Source: Crocinitomicaceae bacterium
GTDB taxonomy: Bacteria > Bacteroidota > Bacteroidia > Flavobacteriales_D > Crocinitomicaceae
Direction: 5' to 3'
Assembly (NCBI GenBank): GCA_018402525.1
Contig: JAGYIR010000010.1
Span: 496,001 to 560,000, forward strand
DNA: 64,000 nt
Shown: positions 28,478-36,567 of the stretch, in pieces
Numbering within the stretch: position 1 is the stretch's first letter
Layout of the letters: every line of letters begins with the position of its first letter
Program-made: the position numbers and the translations under genes
Notes under the pieces: model-generated
What the model was told of the DNA's origin: nothing
What the model saw: the letters and a program-made list of their open reading frames with translations, nothing else
Databases searched by the model: none

Positions 28478-28585
28478 GGTATAAGATCGTTTTATCGAGT
28501 TTTTCAAGAATCGTTTGTTTATTGTATTTACTTAGAGTGATTCATACATGATACTCAAAGTTGTATTTTTGAATAAAAACTACAC

Positions 28586-29368
28586 ATGGAATTATCAGGG
28601 AAGCACGCCATTGTTTGCGGAAGTACTCAAGGAATTGGACTGGAAACAGCAAAACTTTTGGCTGAAAGAGGCGCAAAGGTAACCTTGGTGGGAAGAAATG
28701 AGAAAAAATTGATTATTGCTCAACATTCCCTTGCCAAACCCGAAGGTGCAGAACATAACTTTTTGATGGCAGATTTTTCGCAACCTCTCAGCCTAAAAGC
28801 AGCGTTAGACAAGTACCTGAATGATGGTAATGCTCCAACAATTTTAGTCAACAATACAGGTGGACCAAAGGGTGGTGCCATTATAGACGCAGATATTTCT
28901 GAGTTTCTCGCAACGTTTAATCAGCATTTGATTTGCAATCATATCCTGGCTCAAGCACTTGTTCCTGTGATGAAAAGCAAGGGCGAGGGCAGTATCGTAA
29001 ATATTATTTCAACCAGTGTCAAGCAACCGTTGAATGGCTTAGGTGTCTCAAACACCATTCGAGGAGCTGTGGCAAACTGGAGTAAAACTTTGGCCAATGA
29101 ATTGGGGCAGTTTAATATTCGTGTGAACAACGTTCTCCCTGGAGCAACAAATACAAGTCGTTTGCAAGAAATTGCGAATGCTAAATCTGAAACGAGTGTA
29201 CAGAACGTTGCAGAGATTTTTGAGGAAATGGCCAAACAATCACCCATGCAACGAATTGCAGAACCAAACGAAATTGCCGAAGCGGTGGCTTTTTTGGTTT
29301 CACCAAGAGCGTCTTACATCAATGGAATTAATATTCCTGTAGACGGAGGTCGCACCAAATCGCTTTAA
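28586..29368 (+). CDS. SDR-family oxidoreductase lacking the usual Tyr-Lys pair
   Basis: The 260-residue Rossmann-fold protein has the nucleotide motif GSTQGIG (Gly12-Gly18), the NNTGG segment and a C-terminal PVDGGRT, all typical of FabG-like short-chain dehydrogenases. In the active-site region the usual Tyr-x-x-x-Lys is replaced by Ser-Asn-Thr-Ile-Arg. Other SDR lineages show the same SNTIR-type change, so this is a subfamily trait rather than damage. The reaction is uncertain. A -7-like TATTTTTG lies about 15 nt upstream of the ATG. The lipoprotein gene overlaps its stop by one base. Confidence 0.85.
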   Translation: MELSGKHAIVCGSTQGIGLETAKLLAERGAKVTLVGRNEKKLIIAQHSLAKPEGAEHNFLMADFSQPLSLKAALDKYLNDGNAPTILVNNTGGPKGGAIIDADISEFLATFNQHLICNHILAQALVPVMKSKGEGSIVNIISTSVKQPLNGLGVSNTIRGAVANWSKTLANELGQFNIRVNNVLPGATNTSRLQEIANAKSETSVQNVAEIFEEMAKQSPMQRIAEPNEIAEAVAFLVSPRASYINGINIPVDGGRTKSL

Positions 29369-29757
29369 TGCGGATCTTCCTCTTCCTACTTTTATGCGCT
29401 ACTGGATGTGAATCCTACGATAACGGCGGTGAAATTTTTACTATCCAAGGAATTGCTCATTTGAACGATGTATCGATTCATTCTATTGATGCGTTAACGC
29501 TATCACATGTAGCTTATACTAACGGCGATCATGTGCGCATTGTCAACGGTGCTATTTCCGTTTCAGATACGTTGTATCCGTTTTCTGTGGTTTTGGATGA
29601 TCAAGAGGAGACCAACGTAATTCTCGCAACATTTCCCTTCACACATTTCGATAGCATGGAATACAGGTGTTCGTTTCGATTTCTTAACAGCGGAGTTGCT
29701 GAGATATGTTGGGTAAGAAGTGGCAAGCGGGTTTACCTGCGGAAGAAAATTACTTGA
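29368..29757 (+). CDS. Small putative lipoprotein
   Basis: The 129-residue product has a short lipoprotein signal ending in ATGC (MRIFLFLLLCATGCES). The mature part is beta-rich with no recognised family. The TAATG overlap with the SDR gene indicates translational coupling. Its 3' end overlaps the convergent choice-of-anchor L gene by 8 nt. Confidence 0.75.
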   Translation: MRIFLFLLLCATGCESYDNGGEIFTIQGIAHLNDVSIHSIDALTLSHVAYTNGDHVRIVNGAISVSDTLYPFSVVLDDQEETNVILATFPFTHFDSMEYRCSFRFLNSGVAEICWVRSGKRVYLRKKIT

Positions 29758-32122
29758 GCACGTTCACATGTCCTACTAGGGACTCGGTCCTGCCAGAGTT
29801 GGTCGTATAATTAATCTTATACGTGTAGGTTCCGTCATTCACATAACGTCCTCTATAAGTGCCGTCCCATTTAAACCGTGGGTCGTCGTCTTCAAAAATG
29901 AGCTGACCCCATCGATTGAATATTTGTACACTTAGAACTTCGATTCCAACTACACTAACTTGAAACGTGTTATTAAATCGATCACCATCAGGTGTAAATG
30001 TATTTGGAATATAAATGTACCATTCTTCCTCGATGGAAATTGGTTTTTGAATGGTGTCTTTACACCCTTTGTCGTCTGTGGCAATTAATGTGACGTAATA
30101 CGTTCCGGGTTCATCGTACGTATTATTAGGATGCACTAAGGTTGAATTTTGGCCATCACCAAAGGTCCACTCATACGAAATGGCGTTTTGTGATGAATTT
30201 TGAAAGGTAATAGGTAGGTCGTTGAACAATACAGGACCAATGATTTCAAAGTTAGCCGTTGGTTCGACAACAACAATTTGAACACTTCCTTCCACCGTAA
30301 ATGTTTGACATTCATCGGAAACGCTCACGGTATAATTCGTTGTAACTTCAGGATTTACCCAAACACTTTGCGTTGTTTCACCACTATGGAACCACTCGTA
30401 AAAATAGTCTCCAAAACCACCCGATGGATTTACAAATATTTCAGTTGAATCTCCAGGGCAAATTTCTACTGAAGGACTCATTTCGAGGACTAACGGCGGA
30501 CTTAAAATTGTATAAACAATGTCTTCGGAAACTTGGTTGCCACACAGATCAGTAACGGTAATTGTGTACGTAGTTGTTGTTGATGGCACCGCCATGTACG
30601 AGTCGTTTGTTGACAAGTTTGGTGCAAAACTAGAAGACCATTGATAGGTATATGGTGCTAATCCACCAGAGGCATTTGATTCTAATAAAGCTGGAACGAA
30701 AGGACAAATATCTTCGAGGTCACTCGTTTGGTTTAACACCAGTGGAGGGTAGACAGGCACAACGACTTGATAGTTATCAAAAGCAGTTTGATTTAAACAA
30801 TCGTCAGTCACTTCCACAGAATAATTTTCGCTTGCGTTTGGTGAAACAAAAATGGATGGAGTAGTCTCACCAGTACTCCAAAGATACGTGTACGGAGGAG
30901 CTCCACCTGAGGCAGTAGCAAACAATTCAATTTCGTCTCCCGGACAAGTAATTTCAGCACCAGTGATTTCTACTTCTACAGGTTCTGTATCTTGAATAGC
31001 AAGGTTTAAGACAATGGGGTTTACATTTCCACAGGGGTCTGTAATTGGAAACGATAAAATAATGGTTTCAAGTCCTTCAGCAATGCCATCTTCAAATGCA
31101 TCAAACGAGAATTCGATTTGTCCAACGCCCGCTGGAAAGGTCACAGAATTGGGTAAGTTAGAATAGTCCACACCCTCTGTTGCGGTGCCTGAAACATTGA
31201 CAGGAATTGTTAAAGGTGCGGATAAGTCCTGACCACCACGATTCAAAGTTACCGTTGCAGTGACACAACCTTCTGCAGCGATATTAGGGTCATTAAATAC
31301 ATTTTGCGAAAGTTGATGAGTTATTGCCACCGGCACATCAGACTGCAAACTGTTGGCTTCAAGAAAAATTCCAGAATCGTAAATAGCATCTCCAGCATCC
31401 GCAATAGCAATAATGAGGTGATACGTTTCTCCACACTGAACGTTTGAACTTGCTGTTAAAACCGTAGTAAAACCATCGTATTGAATCGTAGCACCACCAT
31501 TGTTGTTGACATAGAAGCCACCATTTGCAGCGCCAAAAGAAACTCCATTTATGTTGGTTCCAGCAGAGTGTACGTTGTCAATGGTTACCGGTTGCGTGTT
31601 TGGAAGCCGTGCGATATTTTGTTGACCTCCTGGAATTCCTGGGCCAGAAATAAAAAAGGCGAAGGCATCATTAAATCCAGTGTTCACGTATTCCAAGTAT
31701 TCCTCTGAACCGAAAACGTACCTAAACTCAACAAAATCTGAATAGGGTACAAAATCAAATTCTAACACAGCCGCATTAAATGTAGTTGCTCCGGCAATAC
31801 CGTTTAATGGTGAGTAACCACCAGCGCCATTGTCCATCCCTGCGTCTGGTTGATTATTAGGACCGTGAGGACCAGCTCCTGTATTGGAAATAGTTCCTGT
31901 TGTCATTACAATTCCAGAAGCCAAACCTAAATTGGTACCACCTGCAGTAAATTGACCAATGGCCATTCCCGAACCTGAATAATTAATATTTGAAACTGTA
32001 ACACCTTGTCCGAGTAGGACATTTTGGACAAGGTTGGCTGCACCTCCACCAGGATTCGTTACCAATTGACCTAGTAAGATCGTTGGGATTAAGAACAGTG
32101 CTATGGAGATAAATTTTTTCAT
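29750..32122 (-). CDS. Choice-of-anchor L / PKD protein with type B (CHU_C) T9SS domain
   Basis: The 790-residue secreted protein has a signal peptide (about 1-19) and then a choice-of-anchor L domain (about 20-265; FVEFRYVFGSEEYLEYVN and AFAFFISGPG are diagnostic). A Calx-beta-like segment follows (ATEGVDYSNLPNSVTFPAG), then several Ig/SprB-like units with YLWSTGETTPSI-type cores and a PKD domain (YEWTFGDGQNS). The C-terminus is a gliding-motility-associated type B domain (YIPNTFTPDGDRFNNTF ... VQIFNRWGQLIFE ... WDGTYRG). Such proteins are exported by T9SS and attached or released at the surface. It overlaps the small lipoprotein gene tail to tail. Confidence 0.92.
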   Translation of the reverse strand: MKKFISIALFLIPTILLGQLVTNPGGGAANLVQNVLLGQGVTVSNINYSGSGMAIGQFTAGGTNLGLASGIVMTTGTISNTGAGPHGPNNQPDAGMDNGAGGYSPLNGIAGATTFNAAVLEFDFVPYSDFVEFRYVFGSEEYLEYVNTGFNDAFAFFISGPGIPGGQQNIARLPNTQPVTIDNVHSAGTNINGVSFGAANGGFYVNNNGGATIQYDGFTTVLTASSNVQCGETYHLIIAIADAGDAIYDSGIFLEANSLQSDVPVAITHQLSQNVFNDPNIAAEGCVTATVTLNRGGQDLSAPLTIPVNVSGTATEGVDYSNLPNSVTFPAGVGQIEFSFDAFEDGIAEGLETIILSFPITDPCGNVNPIVLNLAIQDTEPVEVEITGAEITCPGDEIELFATASGGAPPYTYLWSTGETTPSIFVSPNASENYSVEVTDDCLNQTAFDNYQVVVPVYPPLVLNQTSDLEDICPFVPALLESNASGGLAPYTYQWSSSFAPNLSTNDSYMAVPSTTTTYTITVTDLCGNQVSEDIVYTILSPPLVLEMSPSVEICPGDSTEIFVNPSGGFGDYFYEWFHSGETTQSVWVNPEVTTNYTVSVSDECQTFTVEGSVQIVVVEPTANFEIIGPVLFNDLPITFQNSSQNAISYEWTFGDGQNSTLVHPNNTYDEPGTYYVTLIATDDKGCKDTIQKPISIEEEWYIYIPNTFTPDGDRFNNTFQVSVVGIEVLSVQIFNRWGQLIFEDDDPRFKWDGTYRGRYVNDGTYTYKINYTTNSGRTESLVGHVNVLK

Positions 32123-32228
32123 TTCTATTACGTAGACGTAAAAATACTAAAAACGTTTCCTTTCAAGGTCTTACAAAATCTAGGCCAAGGTAGATTTATA
32201 CTATTTTAACGTTTCGAAAGCAATTATA

Positions 32229-32260
32229 TTTGCTGATTCGGCAATTAATAATCAGATTTG
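32229..32260 (+). promoter_or_regulatory. Promoter of the M23 peptidase gene, predicted leaderless
   Basis: TTTG (32229-32232), a 20-nt spacer and CAGATTTG (32253-32260, one mismatch from TAnnTTTG) end exactly 4 nt before the GTG start at 32265. That places the transcript start at about the first base of the gene. A second possible -7 box, TATATTTG, overlaps at 32225-32232. Confidence 0.6.
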
Positions 32261-32264
32261 TCAC

Positions 32265-33104
32265 GTGAGGATTGGAAAAAAAATAATAAAGGCGTTGGGT
32301 AAAAATTTGAAATTTTCTATTTCGAATCCAACAAGCTTTAAGGAAATATGGAGTTTTAACAGCAATGGCATTCGTGTAATTAGCTTGTTGTTACTATTAA
32401 TAATTTTGGCAAGTTTCGCCATTGCTTATTTTTTTGGAGCACGATTTTTTAGCTCGGAAACAAAGACAATCGAGCGCGAAAAATTGGAAGCGCAAACCCT
32501 CGCCATTGACTCGCTATCCAGTCAAATTCAAGCGCAAGAAAATTACATTTTGGCGATTCGTAAAATGCTCAGCGGTGAACTACCAGTTGTCAGTACGATG
32601 GATTCAATTCCCGAAATACCGAAGGAGCTTGATTTAAGTAACATTAGCACGCAAAAATCAAAGGAAGAAGTGCGAATTGCAGAGAAGGTAAAGGCCGATT
32701 TAATGACACAGAGCACTCCAAAAGAATCGAACATTCCCTATTTCGGAAATCCAGTAACTGGGGTGATTAGTCAAACATACGATCGGAAAACTCACCACGC
32801 CATCGACATTGTTACAGAGAGAAATATGGCAGTCAAAGCATGTCTAGCGGGAACGGTTATTTACGCCGGTTATACACGTCGCGATGGTTATATTATCGTG
32901 ATTGATCATGGTAATAAGTTTTTGTCCATATACAAACACAACAAGCGAATTCTGAAAAAAACTGGTTCGAAGGTTAAATTGGGCGATCCAATTGCAATAG
33001 TTGGAGATACGGGTGAAAACTCTGATGGGCCTCACTTGCATTTCGAATTATGGTTGGATCAGCAACCTGTGAATCCAATCAAATACATGGATTTTAAGCA
33101 CTAA
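32265..33104 (+). CDS. Membrane-anchored M23 (LytM) metallopeptidase
   Basis: The 279-residue protein has a basic cytoplasmic N-terminus, one membrane helix (about 38-60), a short coiled coil (about 70-100) and a C-terminal LytM domain (about 160-275). Zinc-site motifs are complete: His177-x3-Asp181 and HLH at 257-259 before FEL. This predicts an active cell-wall endopeptidase or, as in NlpD/EnvC, an activator; the intact site favours the former. The GTG at 32265 is chosen because of the promoter spacing and because no ATG gives a full N-terminus. It overlaps the convergent ABC exporter by 11 nt. Confidence 0.9.
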   Translation: MRIGKKIIKALGKNLKFSISNPTSFKEIWSFNSNGIRVISLLLLLIILASFAIAYFFGARFFSSETKTIEREKLEAQTLAIDSLSSQIQAQENYILAIRKMLSGELPVVSTMDSIPEIPKELDLSNISTQKSKEEVRIAEKVKADLMTQSTPKESNIPYFGNPVTGVISQTYDRKTHHAIDIVTERNMAVKACLAGTVIYAGYTRRDGYIIVIDHGNKFLSIYKHNKRILKKTGSKVKLGDPIAIVGDTGENSDGPHLHFELWLDQQPVNPIKYMDFKH

Positions 33105-34938
33105 TGCCTTGCAACGAGGATAAGTTATAATACATACCCTTCAAGGCAATCAATTCGTCATGCGTTCCTTGCTCTTTTATTTCACCTTTTGAAAGGACAA
33201 TGATGTTATCTGCTTTTTGAATGGTGCTCAATCGGTGCGCAATCACCAAACTGGTTCTATCTTTTAACAAGTTATTCAATGCATCTTGAACGAGTTTTTC
33301 AGATTCTGTGTCTAAGGCTGAAGTAGCCTCATCGAGGATGAGGATGGGTGGATTCTTTAACACAGCTCGAGCAATACTTACCCGTTGTTTTTGTCCACCA
33401 GATAATTTATTTCCTCTTTCACCAATGTTGGTATCGTAACCGTTTTCTAGCTCCAAAATAAATTCATGGGCATTGGCAATTTTCGCAGCTTTGATAATTT
33501 CTTCTTCACTAGCATCGGGCTTTCCAAAGGCAATGTTTTCACGAACTGTGGTGTTGAATAGAATAGATTCTTGAGAAACAATTCCAATTTGCTGACGCAA
33601 TTCAAAAATGGAGGCATCCTTGATGTTGACGTCATCGAAAGTGATAGCGCCCTTGTGGATATCGTAAAAGCGTGGTAACAAATCGGCTAGTGTAGACTTT
33701 CCGCTTCCAGATTCTCCAACCAGGGCAATGGTTTTACCAACTGGAATTTCAAACGAAACATCTTTTAGCACGTAATCGTTGTTGTACTTAAAGGAAACGT
33801 TGGTGTATTTTACGCCCTTTGTTAATTCGTTGAGTGGAACTGGATTTTCGGGACTGTTAATTTTCTCGTCGGTGTTCAACACTTCGTTAATTCTGTCTTG
33901 TGACGCTTTTGCTTTGTTTAAATTGGCAATGGACTTCGATACTCCTTGAATTGGCACCAAGAGTTGTGTGAAGACAATGATGAATGCTATAAAATGCGGA
34001 GCCGTTAAACGCGATTCAGATGTCGCTTCAAGAATCAGCGAACCTCCGTACCACACAATGATCATCATAACAATTGCCCCCAGCGTTTCGTTAAGTGGTG
34101 GAGAAAGATCTCTTTTTCTAAAAGCTTTTGTAATCAATTGTTGATGTCTTAAATTTTCTTTTTTGAATCGATTCGTAATCGGTTTGATAGCGTTAAATGC
34201 TTTGATAATCCGAATTCCACCCAGACTCTCATCCATGATGGAATAGAGAAATCCCATTTGTTCTTGCCCTTGTTTGGCGGTACGTTTCAAACTTTTCCCA
34301 ATGATTGCAATAATAAGCGCTGTAAGTGGCAACAAGATGAGCGAGAACATGGTGAGGTTCACACTCCAATAAAGAAGTGCACTTAAATACAATATGATTG
34401 CGATTGGTTCTCTAAAAATCAGCTCTAACACAGCAACCACGGCCAATTCAATTTCTCCCACATCACTTTGCATACGCGCAATTAAATCCCCTTTTCGCTC
34501 ATTGGTGTAATAGGAGAGAGGTAAATTCATTGCCTTTGTAAATAACGCGTCTCTGACATCCCTTACGACAGACATGCGCAGCTGAGATTGAAACCAAATT
34601 GCACCATAACGGAACAAATTTTTGAGGAAAAAGGAAATCGCTACAGAAATACAAACGAATACCAACGCTCCTTTTGGGTCTGAAGCCGACATTGTTTGCA
34701 TGATGTAGTTATAGTATTCTCCACAATATTCGAAAAAACCAACAAATCCTTCTGTACGTGATGGTTCAATAATATCAGATACTTGTTCTTCTGGAAAAAA
34801 AATAATTTGAAGAAAAGGAATGAAAAGTGCCATTGAAAGTAGGTTGAACAGCACGAACAGCAGGTTGAAAAGTATCACCAAAATAGCAGTCCATTTATAC
34901 TTAAACGTATACCTGTAAATCTCTAATATTCCTTTCAT
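33094..34938 (-). CDS. MsbA-like ABC exporter (fused permease and ATPase)
   Basis: The roughly 614-residue half-transporter has an N-terminal six-helix ABC permease domain (about 1-330) and a C-terminal ATPase domain (about 370-605). Walker A is GESGSGKST, the signature is LSGGQKQR, Walker B is ILILDEATSALD and the switch His is in IAHRLST. Homologues flip lipid A-core or export other lipids or drugs. I start at the ATG at 34938; the longer frame adds residues before the natural MKGILEIYRYTF beginning. It shares a short divergent promoter region with rbfA. Confidence 0.93.
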   Translation of the reverse strand: MKGILEIYRYTFKYKWTAILVILFNLLFVLFNLLSMALFIPFLQIIFFPEEQVSDIIEPSRTEGFVGFFEYCGEYYNYIMQTMSASDPKGALVFVCISVAISFFLKNLFRYGAIWFQSQLRMSVVRDVRDALFTKAMNLPLSYYTNERKGDLIARMQSDVGEIELAVVAVLELIFREPIAIILYLSALLYWSVNLTMFSLILLPLTALIIAIIGKSLKRTAKQGQEQMGFLYSIMDESLGGIRIIKAFNAIKPITNRFKKENLRHQQLITKAFRKRDLSPPLNETLGAIVMMIIVWYGGSLILEATSESRLTAPHFIAFIIVFTQLLVPIQGVSKSIANLNKAKASQDRINEVLNTDEKINSPENPVPLNELTKGVKYTNVSFKYNNDYVLKDVSFEIPVGKTIALVGESGSGKSTLADLLPRFYDIHKGAITFDDVNIKDASIFELRQQIGIVSQESILFNTTVRENIAFGKPDASEEEIIKAAKIANAHEFILELENGYDTNIGERGNKLSGGQKQRVSIARAVLKNPPILILDEATSALDTESEKLVQDALNNLLKDRTSLVIAHRLSTIQKADNIIVLSKGEIKEQGTHDELIALKGMYYNLSSLQGISA

Positions 34939-34947
34939 ATTGCTATA

Positions 34948-34955
34948 CAAAGATA
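34948..34955 (-). promoter_or_regulatory. -7 box (TATCTTTG) of the ABC exporter gene
   Basis: A perfect TAnnTTTG match on the minus strand, 9 nt before the ATG at 34938. Between it and the rbfA promoter is a small hairpin-forming TGCACG/CGTGCA pair (34973-34989). Confidence 0.55.
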
Positions 34956-34998
34956 TATTTTGTTTTTCGTAGTGCACGAAAACCGTGCAAACAATTCT

Positions 34999-35006
34999 TA
35001 CTTTTG
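34999..35006 (+). promoter_or_regulatory. -7 box (TACTTTTG) of rbfA, predicted leaderless
   Basis: A perfect TAnnTTTG match that ends exactly 4 nt before the rbfA ATG at 35011. No good TTTG is seen at -33. Confidence 0.6.
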
Positions 35007-35010
35007 CACT

Positions 35011-35346
35011 ATGAGTTCAATAAGACAAAGTAGAATAGAAGGTGTAATCAAAGAAGAACTGTCTGTCTTTTTTCAAAGAAATGCCCGTGAAATATGCCTT
35101 GGGGCAATGGTAAGCGTGAACGTAGTGCGCGTTTCTCCTGACTTATCAAGTGTTAAATGCTACCTAAGTATTTTTGCGGGTCCTCCAAAAGAAGAAGTGT
35201 TAGAGAATGTAAAAATCAACGCTTCTAAAATTCGTGGAGAAGTAGGTAGACGGTTGAAAAACATGAAACACATCCCGACACTCACATTTTACATTGACGA
35301 TTCGATTGATTATGCGAATGAGATCGAGCAATTGTTAAAAAAATAG
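35011..35346 (+). CDS. rbfA: Ribosome-binding factor A
   Basis: The 111-residue KH-like protein is needed for late 30S maturation and 16S 5'-end processing. RQSRIEGVIKEELS, SVNVVRVSPDLSSVKCYLS and PTLTFYIDDSIDYANEIEQL match the family from end to end. The ATG at 35011 fits the usual MSSIRQ-like start; the longer frame from 34960 would include promoter sequence. The permease gene follows in the same reading frame directly after the stop. Confidence 0.93.
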   Translation: MSSIRQSRIEGVIKEELSVFFQRNAREICLGAMVSVNVVRVSPDLSSVKCYLSIFAGPPKEEVLENVKINASKIRGEVGRRLKNMKHIPTLTFYIDDSIDYANEIEQLLKK

Positions 35347-35352
35347 ACGGTC

Positions 35353-36567
35353 ATCAATGTTCCATTTTTCATAGCGAGAAGATACCTTTCCACCAAACGA
35401 AGAAAGAATGTTGTCAATCTGATAACACGAATTTCTGTCATTGGGATTGCCGCAATTACTGCCGCACTGATCATTTTGCTTTCGGCTTTCAACGGAATAG
35501 AAATGATGATCGATCGGTTGTATTCAGAGTTTGACAGCGAAATCACCATTCGATTAAAAGAAGGAAAGACCTTCAATGAACAGCGCATTGATCCCGATCA
35601 ACTACTTAAAATTGATGGCGTTGTTCGCTACTCTCGAGCGATAGAAGAAGTTGTGATTCTCAAGCATGAGAACAAATGGGTGAATGCGCAATTATTAGCT
35701 GTCGACTCATCGTTCTTGAAAATGACCAACATGAAAGACCACATGGTCGATGGAAAGCCACACCTCGTAATGGAGGGTGAAAACTTCGGATTGATAGGCG
35801 CAACACTGTTAGATAAATTAGGCGGCTATATTCCCGGGAACTTTGGCTACGAGACTATTATTTGCTACGTCCCTAAAAGAGATTTAAAGATCCGTTTCGG
35901 AAAGAATCCGTTTCAAACAAAAATGATTCAGCTTGCAGGAAGAATTAATTTCAACAGAGAAGTCAACGCTCAAAGTCTAATAGTCCCAGTTGAGGTTGGA
36001 AAAGAATTAATGGAGTACACCAATCATATTTCTGCATTGTACATTGAATGTGGAAAAAAGGAAGATCGAGAACACATCAAAGCGCAAATCCAGACACTTG
36101 TGGGGGACGAGTTTACTGTAAAGACCAACCTTGAAAAGAATGAGCTCATCTACAAAACCAGTAAATCGGAGAAACTCATCGTTTTGATAATCCTACTTTT
36201 CATATTTATCTTGGCTGCATTTAATTTAGTAGCGTCGTTGACCATGTTATTTGTCGAGAAGCTAGACAATTTAAAAACAATGGTCTCCTTTGGAGCACGA
36301 AACAATTTCATATTTAAGATTTTCTTCTACGAAGGACTACTAATTGCAGGAAAGGGGATTGTAATTGGAGCTTTAATTGGTTATGCAGTATGTTTGGCAC
36401 AAATTCACCTTGATTTAATCACCATGCCTAATTCAGCCGGAGAACCATTTCCGATGCGATTATCGTTTTGGGACGGTGTGTTGATTTTATCGCTGGTTTC
36501 ACTGCTAAGTTTGGTTTTTTCGTATCTACCTGTAAAGTTCTTGATCAGAAATAATCTAAATAAATGA
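35353..36567 (+). CDS. FtsX/LolE-like ABC permease with an apparent AUC start
   Basis: The product belongs to the FtsX/MacB permease family, as in lipoprotein-releasing LolC/E: an N-terminal membrane helix (about residues 25-45), a periplasmic domain and three C-terminal helices (about 275-395). Homologues begin Met-Asn-x-Pro-Phe-Phe-Ile-Ala-x-Arg-Tyr-Leu. Here that segment reads Ile-Asn-Val-Pro-Phe-Phe with codon ATC at 35353, 6 nt after the rbfA stop. No ATG, GTG or TTG occurs in frame between the rbfA stop and the TTG at 35476, which lies after the first membrane helix. So either AUC is used or the start codon is mutated. The next gene overlaps by ATGA. Confidence 0.8.
   Translation: MNVPFFIARRYLSTKRRKNVVNLITRISVIGIAAITAALIILLSAFNGIEMMIDRLYSEFDSEITIRLKEGKTFNEQRIDPDQLLKIDGVVRYSRAIEEVVILKHENKWVNAQLLAVDSSFLKMTNMKDHMVDGKPHLVMEGENFGLIGATLLDKLGGYIPGNFGYETIICYVPKRDLKIRFGKNPFQTKMIQLAGRINFNREVNAQSLIVPVEVGKELMEYTNHISALYIECGKKEDREHIKAQIQTLVGDEFTVKTNLEKNELIYKTSKSEKLIVLIILLFIFILAAFNLVASLTMLFVEKLDNLKTMVSFGARNNFIFKIFFYEGLLIAGKGIVIGALIGYAVCLAQIHLDLITMPNSAGEPFPMRLSFWDGVLILSLVSLLSLVFSYLPVKFLIRNNLNK

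Noticed and set aside
34973-34989. TGCACG/CGTGCA hairpin as a rbfA terminator or riboswitch
   Set aside because: It lies upstream of the predicted transcript start on both strands and is too short; it could be an operator, but a single site is not enough to claim one.
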